DNA of 58,950 nt from Alloprevotella sp. OH1205_COT-284 (GTDB taxonomy: Bacteria; Bacteroidota; Bacteroidia; Bacteroidales; Bacteroidaceae). The stretch covers positions 1 to 58,950 of the forward strand of contig NZ_RQYI01000012.1 in assembly GCF_003859795.1 (NCBI RefSeq). The letters are read 5' to 3'. Shown here piece after piece: positions 29,432-37,399 of this stretch (within the stretch, counting starts at the first letter, position 1; every line of letters starts with the position of its first letter). Both the position numbers and the translations under genes were made by a program. The notes beneath the pieces were generated by a model. It ran no database searches, was not told the origin of the DNA, and saw only the letters and a program-made list of their open reading frames with translations.

Positions 29432-31024
29432 ATGAAAAAGTTTTTACTTTCAGCTTGCACGCTTTTTGTCGTGACGGCTTCCGTAGCCCAACTGCCCGGC
29501 ACACAAACTTGGCAGCAAAAACTCACGCCTGCCACCGAAGCCAAAGCCATTTATCGTTTTGCTCCCGTGGCTGTCGGAACCGACGGCAGCGTGATCTCCA
29601 CCGGCACGTTCGATCAGCCCATCACCATTGGTGCCACTCAACTTGAAAACGTCGCCACAAGTGCCTATTTGGCCAAATTCAATCCTGCCGGACAGGCCGT
29701 TTGGGCGGTGGCTTTGGCCGGAGCGGCCACCATCACTTCCGTAGACGTGGATACCGAAGGCAATGTCTTTGCGGCCGGAACTTTTGCCGAAAGCGTTGTT
29801 GTGGGTTCTGTCGACGGCAAAACACAAAACATCACCGGCATGCCCGACGTGACGACGGAGGTTGCGGCCTTTATGGTCAAATATGATGCCGCCGGCAATT
29901 TGAAGGCTGTGCGCACCTTTGTGCCCAAAGCCAAAACGGATATAGAAGGATATTTCTACGAAGCAGGCGGTGTATTTTTCCGCCCCGGCAAAATTCAAGC
30001 CGCCAATGGTCGGGTTTATCTTTCGGCCTACTTCACCGGCGACACGAAGATCGACAACGTGAACTGGACGGGACACTACAACGGCATTCCCGGTGTTTAT
30101 TATGTGGAAATGTCTTCTGCCGGCATTTTGTCGTTCAATGCCGCCGATCTCACCGACGGCAAAGAGGTGGCTTTGTTGCAGAGCAAGGAGATGCTGGAAG
30201 AAAACGGCATTCCCGTAGAAGATGTGAATTTTGCGGTAGACGGCGAAACCGTGTACGCTTCTTTTGTGAGTAGCGGCCTGCAAATGCTGACCACTCCCTC
30301 TTCCGTCACCGAGCTGCCTTTGACCGATAAAGACGGAAAGAAAGAACATCCTTTCATTTTGGCAGCCATCAATGCCGACACGAAAGTAAAGGTGTTTACG
30401 ACCGAAGCCCACGACAAACTCTTCACGGCCGATCGTGTGAAAAACATGTCTGTCATTGGCGATAAACTCTACTTGGCCGGAACTTTCTATAACAAACTCG
30501 GTTTCAATACCGAAATTGTTTCCCAAGGCGGTTCCGACATCTTCGTGGCTTGTCTTTCCAAAGGAGATTTCTCTGTGAACTGGGCGAAAGCGAGTGGCGA
30601 AAACGAAGGCGACATGAACAAGAAGCAAGAAGTCATGACCGGCATGCTGGTTCAAAAAGACAAGGTTTTCGTGACCGGTTATGTTGAAGACAAAGGCAAT
30701 CGCAACATCGACGCCAACCTCTCTTTCAACTTCTCGGCCGACGGAGTAGCGGCGGCCGGCGACAATGGTTTTGTGGCCTCTTCCGACGCCAACAGCGCCG
30801 TCTATGCCGTCATGTCGATCAACGATAAGGAAACGACACTTTCCGCTTATAAATTAGAAAACGAAACCTCCGTTGCCTCCATCAATGCACTTTCCGATGA
30901 AAACGGAACGATTTACGGCCTCGACGGAAAAATCGTTGCCACCGACGGCAACATCTCCGCTTTGCCCAAGGGAGTCTACATCGTGAAAACTTCAAGCACT
31001 GCACGCAAGTTCATTGTTCGCTAA
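29432..31024 (+). CDS. Secreted propeller-like protein with T9SS sorting tail
   Basis: 530 aa. A signal peptide ends near ASVAQ (about 19). The body contains irregular repeats of the form GxVxxxGTF (GSVISTGTFDQPITIG, GNVFAAGTFAES, DKLYLAGTFYNK, DKVFVTGYVED), reminiscent of SBBP-type beta-propeller blades. The last residues (IYGLDGKIVATDGNISALPKG then VYIVKTS and a basic FIVR end) resemble a T9SS type A sorting domain, so the protein is probably exported and attached at the surface. It lies 44 nt after susD, likely the last gene of the operon; a terminator follows at 31093. Function within the locus unknown. Confidence 0.75.
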   Translation: MKKFLLSACTLFVVTASVAQLPGTQTWQQKLTPATEAKAIYRFAPVAVGTDGSVISTGTFDQPITIGATQLENVATSAYLAKFNPAGQAVWAVALAGAATITSVDVDTEGNVFAAGTFAESVVVGSVDGKTQNITGMPDVTTEVAAFMVKYDAAGNLKAVRTFVPKAKTDIEGYFYEAGGVFFRPGKIQAANGRVYLSAYFTGDTKIDNVNWTGHYNGIPGVYYVEMSSAGILSFNAADLTDGKEVALLQSKEMLEENGIPVEDVNFAVDGETVYASFVSSGLQMLTTPSSVTELPLTDKDGKKEHPFILAAINADTKVKVFTTEAHDKLFTADRVKNMSVIGDKLYLAGTFYNKLGFNTEIVSQGGSDIFVACLSKGDFSVNWAKASGENEGDMNKKQEVMTGMLVQKDKVFVTGYVEDKGNRNIDANLSFNFSADGVAAAGDNGFVASSDANSAVYAVMSINDKETTLSAYKLENETSVASINALSDENGTIYGLDGKIVATDGNISALPKGVYIVKTSSTARKFIVR

Positions 31025-31092
31025 GTGACTGGTTTTTGAGAAAGGCGGCTCTTGCCGGGCATCATCTCGCAAGTGTTCAGACTTTCCTGTTG

Positions 31093-31135
31093 AAAGCCTG
31101 CGTCGAAATCCCGATGATCTCGACGCAGGCTTTTT
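31093..31135 (+). terminator. Terminator of the protease/susCD operon
   Basis: AAAGCCTGCGTCGA (31093-31106) pairs perfectly with TCGACGCAGGCTTT (31120-31133), followed by further T residues. Confidence 0.92.
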
Positions 31136-31219
31136 GGTGTCGAAATCATCGTAAAAAAACGAGAAAACACCGGAAATCCGCTTTTTTTGAACGAAAGCAA
31201 GAAAAAATAAGATAAAGAA

Positions 31220-31251
31220 TTGGTACATCTTTACCTTATGATGTAATTTTG
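31220..31251 (+). promoter_or_regulatory. Promoter of asnA
   Basis: TTG (31220-31222), 21 nt, TAATTTTG (31244-31251). Predicted start near 31258, leader about 80 nt. Confidence 0.65.
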
Positions 31252-31336
31252 CATCCAAAATAAGGCAAATCGAAAGAAAACCAACTTCAAATTGGTCGAT
31301 TCGTCAAATCACCCCAATCCCAATCTTTCTCCACCC

Positions 31337-32374
31337 ATGAGTTATCTCATCAAGCCTGAGGGCTACACACCTTTGCTCAATCTTGCCGAAACGGAACAAG
31401 GCATCAAAGTCATCAAAGAGTTTTTCTCCGACAATCTCTCGACCGGTCTTCGTTTGCGCCGTGTCACGGCTCCTTTGTTTGTGCTTCGCGGTTTGGGCAT
31501 CAACGACGATCTCAGCGGAACGGAGCGCGCCGTCAATTTTCCGATCAAAGATCTGAAAGACGCTCGCGCCGAGGTTGTCCACTCCTTGGCCAAATGGAAA
31601 CGCCTCACACTGGCCGAATACGACATTCCCGAAGGCTATGGCATCTACACCGACATGAACGCCATACGTGCCGATGAGGAGTTGGGCAACATCCACTCCC
31701 TCTATGTGGATCAATGGGATTGGGAGCGCGTCATTGCCCCCGAACATCGCAATGTCGAGTTTTTGAAGCAGGTGGTCGAATGTATTTATGCCGCCATGCA
31801 GCGCACGGAATATCTCGTTTGTGAGCGTTTCCCGCAACTGCGTCCCCAGCTCCCCGAACACATCACCTTTATTCATGCCGAAGAGCTTCGTCGTCGTTAC
31901 CCCCAACTCTCGTCCAAGGAGCGGGAAGACGCCATTTCTCGCGAATGGGGAGCGGTCTTTGTCATCGGCATCGGTTGTCCGCTCGACGATGGAGAACCCC
32001 ACGACTTGCGTGCGCCCGACTACGATGATTACTCCACGCCCTCTTCTCTCGGATTTCCCGGTCTGAACGGTGATCTCCTCGTGTGGAATGAACTGTTGGG
32101 ACGCAGTTTTGAACTCTCCTCCATGGGTATCAGAGTTGACAAAGAGGCTTTGATACGGCAGCTTCGCGAAAGCGGAAAGGAAGATCGTGCCCAACTCTAT
32201 TTTCATCGCCGTTTGCTCGACGAAACACTTCCTCTCAGCGTCGGCGGAGGCATCGGGCAAAGCCGCTTGTGTATGTATTATCTCCAAAAGGCACACATCG
32301 GCGAAATTCAAGCCTCGATCTGGCCGGAAGACATGCGCCGCGAATGTAAGGCCGCCGGCATTCCCCTCATCTGA
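31337..32374 (+). CDS. asnA: Aspartate--ammonia ligase (asparagine synthetase A)
   Basis: 345 aa enzyme making asparagine from aspartate, ammonia and ATP. It has a class II aminoacyl-tRNA-synthetase-like fold: GLRLRRVTAPLFV, YVDQWDWERVI, and the C-terminal GGGIGQSRLCMYYLQKAHIGE motif. Length equals the family norm. The frame opens at 31292, but the ATG at 31337 (MSYLIKPEGYTPL) matches the family start. Own promoter and a strong terminator make it monocistronic. Confidence 0.95.
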   Translation: MSYLIKPEGYTPLLNLAETEQGIKVIKEFFSDNLSTGLRLRRVTAPLFVLRGLGINDDLSGTERAVNFPIKDLKDARAEVVHSLAKWKRLTLAEYDIPEGYGIYTDMNAIRADEELGNIHSLYVDQWDWERVIAPEHRNVEFLKQVVECIYAAMQRTEYLVCERFPQLRPQLPEHITFIHAEELRRRYPQLSSKEREDAISREWGAVFVIGIGCPLDDGEPHDLRAPDYDDYSTPSSLGFPGLNGDLLVWNELLGRSFELSSMGIRVDKEALIRQLRESGKEDRAQLYFHRRLLDETLPLSVGGGIGQSRLCMYYLQKAHIGEIQASIWPEDMRRECKAAGIPLI

Positions 32375-32441
32375 TGCAAAAAGCCTGTCGCCGGTCAGAC
32401 GACGAATGAGCATATACCCATAGGCTTTTTCTCGCAAATCG

Positions 32442-32493
32442 AAACACAACGTAGCCCACACCGAAAATAAATGGTGTGGGCTACGTTGTGTTT
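32442..32493. terminator. Terminator between asnA and mtgA
   Basis: A perfect 21-bp stem (32442-32462 with 32473-32493) around a GAAAATAAAT loop, with A and T at its two ends. It can serve asnA and, on the other strand, mtgA. Confidence 0.85.
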
Positions 32494-32620
32494 AAGCGTT
32501 TGGCGTCAATTCCCCGAATGCGTTTGCCGATCCGTTTTTGGGGAGAACGAGAAGAAACGATGTCGGCCGGCGCGCAAGCGGTCGAGATTGTGAAAACGGA
32601 AGGCCGGGTAGGAAAGTCGG

Positions 32621-32662
32621 CATAACGAGTAGAATTTTCTGCATAACGAGTAGAAAATTCTG
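32621..32662. repeat. Two tandem 21-bp units with TAACGAGTAGAA
   Basis: Units 32621-32641 and 32642-32662 both begin CATAACGAGTAGA and end TTCTG, differing only in the central A/T run. The same TAACGAGTAGAA core appears twice in the gap at 48.2 kb. After the units come TTTAGCTCCAATGCCG (about 32680) and CTGCGAGCCGTGT, modules also seen in other gaps. The rest of the gap 32494-32747 shows no gene. Confidence 0.7.
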
Positions 32663-32747
32663 CGAGCCATATAGGAAATTTTAGCTCCAATGCCGTTTTT
32701 TCTGCGAGCCGTGTAATTTCAACCGCAACCCTTCGGTTTTTTCCCGA

Positions 32748-33452
32748 TCAGGGTCGCCCCTTGCTTTTGTCCGATCGGGGACGCAGCAGCGGCACGTGGC
32801 GCATCTGTCGTTGAATCCATTTTTGCCGCCTTCTCATATAAGGCGTGGGGCGTGCACTGTCGTATTTTCGCGGATTGGGCAGCGTCGCCGCAATCAAGGC
32901 ACATTCGGCGCGTGTCAGTTGTGACGCGCTGCAAGCAAAGTTTCTTTGTGCCACGGCTTCCGCACCATAGAGCCCGTCGCCCATTTCTATGCTGTTGAGA
33001 TACACCTCCATGATGCGCTCCTTTGACCAAAACGTTTCGATCAGAAACGTGAAATAGACCTCAAAACCTTTTCTTGTCCATGAGGAAGCCGGCCAAAGAA
33101 AAACGTTTTTGGCCGTTTGTTGCGAAATCGTGCTGCCTCCGCGTTGGCGTTTTCCCGTTTGCCGTTCCTGCAATGCCTGCCCTATGGCTTCTGTGTCGAA
33201 ACCGTTGTGGTACATAAATTTCTGGTCTTCCGAAGCGATCACCGCCACGGGGAGATATTTCGACATCTCTTCCAGCTTCACCCAGCGGTGTCGCAGTCGT
33301 GGTGCTTCGCCCGAAGCGATTTGCTCTATGCAGCGGATGCCCATCAGCGGAGTGAACGAAACGGGATACCACTTGTAGTACAATGTTGCCCCCACGGTGG
33401 ATACAAAAAACAGCAAAACAATCCAACGCAGGAAACGATATATCTTTTTCAT
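32748..33452 (-). CDS. mtgA: Monofunctional peptidoglycan glycosyltransferase
   Basis: 234 aa GT51 enzyme polymerising glycan strands from lipid II at the inner membrane. One N-terminal membrane anchor (FLRWIVLLFFVSTVGATLYY) is followed by the GT51 motifs VAVIASEDQKFMYHNGFD (catalytic Glu), RGGSTISQQTAKNVFL and ERIMEVYLNSIEMG. No transpeptidase domain follows; the C-terminus is short and basic. Length fits MtgA. No clear promoter was found upstream. Confidence 0.95.
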   Translation of the reverse strand: MKKIYRFLRWIVLLFFVSTVGATLYYKWYPVSFTPLMGIRCIEQIASGEAPRLRHRWVKLEEMSKYLPVAVIASEDQKFMYHNGFDTEAIGQALQERQTGKRQRGGSTISQQTAKNVFLWPASSWTRKGFEVYFTFLIETFWSKERIMEVYLNSIEMGDGLYGAEAVAQRNFACSASQLTRAECALIAATLPNPRKYDSARPTPYMRRRQKWIQRQMRHVPLLRPRSDKSKGRP

Positions 33453-33548
33453 GCTTCAATCAAAAACATTCCGCCGCTTCGAGGGCGGATTTCGTCGCGT
33501 CGCGAAAAGACGGAAAAACTTCCTCTCCGCATGCTCGCATTTTTCGGA

Positions 33549-33597
33549 TGCAAATCAAAAAGCGGCATCGTTCCCCGAAGAGTTGCGATGCCGCTTT
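33549..33597 (-). terminator. Terminator after the DUF3127 gene
   Basis: AAAGCGGCATCG (33559-33570) pairs with CGATGCCGCTTT (33586-33597). On the minus strand it is followed by TTTTGATTTG. Confidence 0.8.
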
Positions 33598-33631
33598 CCG
33601 TGTGTGTAGGCACAGACGATGCGCGCTTTTG

Positions 33632-34024
33632 TCAGAAGGGCAGATCGTCGGCTCCGCCTTCTTCGGGTGCCGGTGCCGGAGCGGTGGGATAGGTCGGTGT
33701 GCCGGCAACGGGAGCCGGTGCGACAGGAGCACCATAAGCCGATGCACCGGCAGGAGTGCGTTCCACTTTCCAAGCACGAACAGAGTTGAACCAGCGTCCG
33801 TTGTATTCGCGAGCGTCAATGTCGAAGCTCACGGTCATCTCCTCGCCCACCTGAATATTGAATTCGCGCAAACGATCTTCGCCAAACACATCAAACACAC
33901 AGCGACGGGGATATTGTTCGTGAGTTTCAATAACAAACGATTGAGATTTCCATTCGTTGCCGGTGCGGGTGGATGTGCCGCTGCGGAGTTCGAGAGCATG
34001 CGTGATTTTTCCTGTAATTTCCAT
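33632..34024 (-). CDS. DUF3127 OB-fold-like protein with SSB-type C-terminal tip
   Basis: 130 aa. The N-terminal 90 residues (MEITGKITHALELRSGTSTR ... EYNGRWFNSVRAWKVER) form a compact beta-rich domain of the DUF3127 family, plausibly an OB fold. The tail is rich in Ala, Pro and Gly and ends in GGADDLPF, resembling the acidic tip by which SSB recruits partners. The frame runs back to 34138, but the -7 box at 34050-34057 lies within that region, so the start at 34024 is chosen. It may bind single-stranded nucleic acid; unproven. Monocistronic. Confidence 0.8.
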   Translation of the reverse strand: MEITGKITHALELRSGTSTRTGNEWKSQSFVIETHEQYPRRCVFDVFGEDRLREFNIQVGEEMTVSFDIDAREYNGRWFNSVRAWKVERTPAGASAYGAPVAPAPVAGTPTYPTAPAPAPEEGGADDLPF

Positions 34025-34049
34025 TTGATAGTCAATTTGAGTTTGAGAG

Positions 34050-34083
34050 CAAAAGTACGCCTTTTTTTTCAAAATCGGGCAAA
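34050..34083 (-). promoter_or_regulatory. Promoter of the DUF3127 gene
   Basis: Minus-strand TACTTTTG (34057-34050) is a perfect -7 box; TTTG at 34083-34080 is 22 nt away, slightly longer than usual. Confidence 0.6.
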
Positions 34084-34111
34084 AGGTTTCGCAAAATTCG
34101 ATTTCGGAAAC

Positions 34112-34147
34112 GAAAAACCCCACCTTTGGGCATGACACAAGGTGAGG
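34112..34147 (-). terminator. Terminator of the VTC/DUF4956 operon
   Basis: CCCCACCTT pairs with AAGGTGAGG (one mismatch). Read on the minus strand the stem is followed by TTTTTCG. It is just beyond the stop at 34183. Confidence 0.75.
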
Positions 34148-34182
34148 ATTTCCTTAAAAAAGAGGTTCTTGGGCAAACCGCG

Positions 34183-35445
34183 TCATCCAGCTTCGACGTT
34201 TCCGGTGATCGTACCCGATTTATACTTGTATGTGCCGCCGACCCTGATGTCTTTGGATTTTTTGCCCGATGAGGTGACTTTTACCGTTCCGCCGTCGAGC
34301 GTGAAGTCGTGGTCGGCTTTGATGCCGCGTGTTTTGGATTCGTCGATCTCTCCGGGGTGAAACACATCGCCTTTGGCCGAAACGGTCACCATGGTGGGCG
34401 TCGGCGTTTTTTGACTGATAAGCAGATTGCCGTCGCAGCTGATGCCTTTCACACCCAGTCCGCTGACATCGATCGTGATGTTGCCTGCGGCAATGGTGGC
34501 GTGGCTTTTGGTTTTGATGCCTTTCACGTCGTCGGCATTGATGCGGATGTTGAGGGTTCCGCCGTTCATCAGCAACTCGCCGTTGTTTTTGTCGATCATA
34601 TTGACGGTGCCGTCGTTGTTGAGTGTTTTGCTGATGTCGATGCCATCGCCGCCCACGCCCGAAACATTGATCGTGCCGCCATCCATTTGCAAGTATTGGT
34701 CGATGTTCAAGGCATCGGCCACGGCGGCGGTGACGTTGATCGTACCAAATCCGGTGCGAATCCACGTATATTCGTTTGATGAATAGGCGTGTCGGGCGTT
34801 GCCGACAATGTTGAGCGTTCCGCCACCCTTAAACTCGGTGTGTCCTTTCACGAAAAGCGCGCTTTTGCGCTTGTTGGTTTTTGCGTCGGCAATGTGGCTC
34901 ACGGTGCCGACGGGCACGACGATGTCAATGCGTTTTCCGTTGTTGATGTGGAGTGCGGGAATGGTGTCTGTCCCCGTGAGGTGGAGGTTGTTGAGTTCGA
35001 CGACACATTTGTAGCTGCCGTTAAGCACGACGTTGCCCTTGGCTTTTCCCGTCAGTCGATAGGTCACTTCCGAGTTCAGAGTCGGAGCAGCTGTGATTTC
35101 CACCGATGTCGGTGTGCAGCGAATGGTCAGATGAGGGGCGAGCGCGCCGTCGGCGACAATGGCCGTTTCGCCCGATGCGAGGGCGGCTACGTCGATCTGC
35201 ACGACGCCCGGTTGGTAGGCACTCTTGTCGATGACCACTTCTTGAATGTCGGCCGTGTTAAACGTGGTTTGGCCTATGGTCATCGTAGTTGAGGTTGCCG
35301 TCGAGGCGAAATCAAGGGGCATTTCCAAGAGGTCGGTCGCGGCATATTTCCAAAGGGTTTGCTTCTGTTTCACGCCGAGGCTTTGAGCCGAGGCCATGGC
35401 AAAGATGCCCGTAAAGAGCAGGAGAGTATGGAGTCGGCGTATCAT
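34183..35445 (-). CDS. Cthe_2159-like carbohydrate-binding beta-helix protein (DUF4353)
   Basis: 420 aa. A signal peptide ends near AMASAQ (about 21). The C-terminal two thirds (about 130-415) are short repeating strands with Asn, Gly and Asp at turns (GGTLNIVGNARHAYSS, DGGTINVSGVGGDGIDIS, GGTLNIRINADDVKGIKTKS, AAGNITIDVSGLGVKGISC), the signature of the DUF4353 right-handed beta-helix family that includes clostridial Cthe_2159, reported to bind acidic polysaccharide. It is the last gene of the operon; its ATG overlaps the previous stop (35442-35445). Members of this family are often near VTC and DUF4956 genes, as here. Confidence 0.8.
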   Translation of the reverse strand: MIRRLHTLLLFTGIFAMASAQSLGVKQKQTLWKYAATDLLEMPLDFASTATSTTMTIGQTTFNTADIQEVVIDKSAYQPGVVQIDVAALASGETAIVADGALAPHLTIRCTPTSVEITAAPTLNSEVTYRLTGKAKGNVVLNGSYKCVVELNNLHLTGTDTIPALHINNGKRIDIVVPVGTVSHIADAKTNKRKSALFVKGHTEFKGGGTLNIVGNARHAYSSNEYTWIRTGFGTINVTAAVADALNIDQYLQMDGGTINVSGVGGDGIDISKTLNNDGTVNMIDKNNGELLMNGGTLNIRINADDVKGIKTKSHATIAAGNITIDVSGLGVKGISCDGNLLISQKTPTPTMVTVSAKGDVFHPGEIDESKTRGIKADHDFTLDGGTVKVTSSGKKSKDIRVGGTYKYKSGTITGNVEAG

Positions 35446-35855
35446 GGAGCGATGATCTTTTTTATGGTTTTGTCCGAACTTTTGAAAATATAAATTCCTT
35501 CGGGGAGTTGCGGCTCGTTGCCTTTGCTTTGTGTGAAGGTGGCGGCGAGTCGTCCGTCGAGGGTGTAGACGCTGACAAGGCTTCCTTCGGCGAAGCCATC
35601 GTTTGAGCGAATGTCATTGATGACGGTGGGCGTGGCCGAGAGCCACATACGGCTCATTTCTGTCAGCGGCCTTACGAAAGTCTTGCTGCCGGCAACGACT
35701 TTGATTTGTCCGTTGTCGAAAGTGATGCGAATCCCCTCCGACAAGGAAAGGCTGCTCTCTGTTCCGTCGGTGGTGCGGAGGGTGAGGTAGTCTGCCTTTT
35801 GTGCGGCAACGGAGAGGGAGAGCAAGGTTGCGGCAATGAGGAGGTAGCGTTTCAT
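35442..35855 (-). CDS. Small secreted protein with T9SS-type tail
   Basis: 137 aa. A signal peptide ends near LSVAAQ (about 19). The mature part begins KADYLTLRTTDGTESSLSL. The C-terminus (SVYTLDGRLAAT, then LPEGIYIFKSSDK, then a basic end) matches the pattern of short T9SS type A sorting domains. Its stop overlaps the next gene by 4 nt and it lies 12 nt downstream of the DUF2490 gene. Possibly a surface or chaperone partner of the beta-helix protein; this is a guess from coupling. Confidence 0.7.
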   Translation of the reverse strand: MKRYLLIAATLLSLSVAAQKADYLTLRTTDGTESSLSLSEGIRITFDNGQIKVVAGSKTFVRPLTEMSRMWLSATPTVINDIRSNDGFAEGSLVSVYTLDGRLAATFTQSKGNEPQLPEGIYIFKSSDKTIKKIIAP

Positions 35856-35867
35856 GCGGGAGAAAGT

Positions 35868-36695
35868 TTAGAATTTGAATTTGTAGCCGATGTCGAGCAC
35901 ATGGAGGTGTCCCTTGACGCCTTTGTCGATCGTGCCGGTTTGGTAGAGGTAGCCCATGGAGAGCACGTGTTTCTTGGTGATTTTCCAATCGGTTCCGAGG
36001 GTGAAGCGGTGGCGGACGACAGACAGCTTTTCGGTCAGATTGTTGGTCATTTCATAGGTGAAATAGGGGTCGAGCGGCAGTCCCTTGATGTCATATTCCA
36101 CGCCGATGCGCGAACGGAGGTAGTGGCGGTTGCGCGAGCGTTTGTTTTCCACCTCTTCGGTGCGTTTGGTGAAGTCCGTGCCGTTGTAGGTATATACGGC
36201 TCCCGTATGCCCGGGGTTGTTGGCAAGAGGTGAGCGATATTTGCTTTCTACGGCCGTCGTGGAGAGGTTGTGTGTGTATTGATAGCGTTCGCGCAGCGAA
36301 ATGCTCCAACGTTTTGAAAATTTGTGTTTGAGTGTGGCGTCGAAATAGCTGCGCAGTTTGTTGCGCCAGAAGGGTGCGTCTACGTTGTAGCCGTTGATCT
36401 GTCCGGCGTTGTTGTATTTCGGGGTGGCTTCTTCGGCGTTGTAGTCGCGAATGAAGATTTGTCCGCCACTGAGTTTGAGCCACGGTGTGGCCTTGTAGCT
36501 CAGTCCGATCGAGGCGTCCCAGCGCGAGGGTTGCGAGAAGTTGTCTTCGAGGCGGTGTCCGAGTGCTCCCTCCACGCTGAAACGGGCGGAGAGATTTTTT
36601 TCTGCCGCGGCTTCAAACCATGCTCCGCCTTCGTGGTGGGCGGCAATGGGGAGTGTGGCGGCGGCAAAGAGGAGAGATAAGAGCGGTCGTTTCAT
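35868..36695 (-). CDS. DUF2490-family predicted outer-membrane protein
   Basis: 275 aa. A signal peptide (about 19 residues, ending PIAAH) is followed by alternating beta-strands rich in aromatic and charged residues (GGAWFEAAAEKNLSARFSVE, RWDASIGLSYKATPWLKLSG, RWSISLRERYQYTH), ending DIGYKFKF with terminal Phe. This fits DUF2490, small outer-membrane barrels of unknown function. It lies 13 nt after the DUF4956 gene in the VTC operon. Confidence 0.78.
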   Translation of the reverse strand: MKRPLLSLLFAAATLPIAAHHEGGAWFEAAAEKNLSARFSVEGALGHRLEDNFSQPSRWDASIGLSYKATPWLKLSGGQIFIRDYNAEEATPKYNNAGQINGYNVDAPFWRNKLRSYFDATLKHKFSKRWSISLRERYQYTHNLSTTAVESKYRSPLANNPGHTGAVYTYNGTDFTKRTEEVENKRSRNRHYLRSRIGVEYDIKGLPLDPYFTYEMTNNLTEKLSVVRHRFTLGTDWKITKKHVLSMGYLYQTGTIDKGVKGHLHVLDIGYKFKF

Positions 36696-36708
36696 GAAAT
36701 GGTTGCAA

Positions 36709-37362
36709 TTAGGGTTGAGGTATTTTGAATTCGCGATCGACGGATTTGATGTGTCCGTTGCTGTCGTTGTAGAATACTTTGAGCATCGTCACGTCTTGCA
36801 GGAAATCGACGGCACCGACTTCGACGTCGCTGATTTCGATGCCGAGGCGTTGGGTGAGGTCGGCGATGAGATCTTCTTTGCGATCGGGGCGAATGAGTTC
36901 GATGTTGTCGTAGCGCACGTATTTGCAGCCCTGCGTCGAGGGCAACATTTTCTCGCTGATGGCGATGCTGAGCAGGAATACGCCGTTCACGGTCAGCACC
37001 GTGCTCCATGCTTCGAGTGCCGGAGCCGACGAGGTGAGTGCACTCTCCCCGAGTTTTCCGTTGAGCACGCTGAGGGCAACGAGCAGAAACAGATAGGTCA
37101 TTTCGCGAATGGGCACACTTTCCGTGCGATAGCGAATGATGCCGAAGATGGCAAACAGACCGAGTGCCGCTCCCATGCCGATGTCGGCCGAGACGTTGCC
37201 CAGCAGCAAATAGATGAGCATGAAGATGCTCACGCTCAGGAGGAGATATGTGAAGTAGTAGTCGCGACGACGACTCTTGGGGTAGTAAAAGAAATGAACG
37301 ATGCACCAAACCACGGTGGTGTTGAGAAAGAGGGAAAGGAGTAGGTTTAAGGTGGGTGACAT
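36709..37362 (-). CDS. DUF4956 inner-membrane protein
   Basis: 217 aa. Four predicted membrane segments in the first 120 residues (LLLSLFLNTTVVWCIVHFFY, YFTYLLLSVSIFMLIYLLL, GMGAALGLFAIFGIIRYR, YLFLLVALSVLNG), with the family hallmark IIRYRTESVPIREMTYLF between them, and a cytoplasmic alpha/beta tail. DUF4956 proteins are typically encoded next to VTC-domain polymerases; here the VTC gene is 37 nt upstream. It may form the membrane part of a polyphosphate-making or exporting complex; inference. Confidence 0.88.
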   Translation of the reverse strand: MSPTLNLLLSLFLNTTVVWCIVHFFYYPKSRRRDYYFTYLLLSVSIFMLIYLLLGNVSADIGMGAALGLFAIFGIIRYRTESVPIREMTYLFLLVALSVLNGKLGESALTSSAPALEAWSTVLTVNGVFLLSIAISEKMLPSTQGCKYVRYDNIELIRPDRKEDLIADLTQRLGIEISDVEVGAVDFLQDVTMLKVFYNDSNGHIKSVDREFKIPQP

Positions 37363-37399
37363 ACCGATAAAAGTCTTTTTTAAGGTGTTGAATGTGAGA

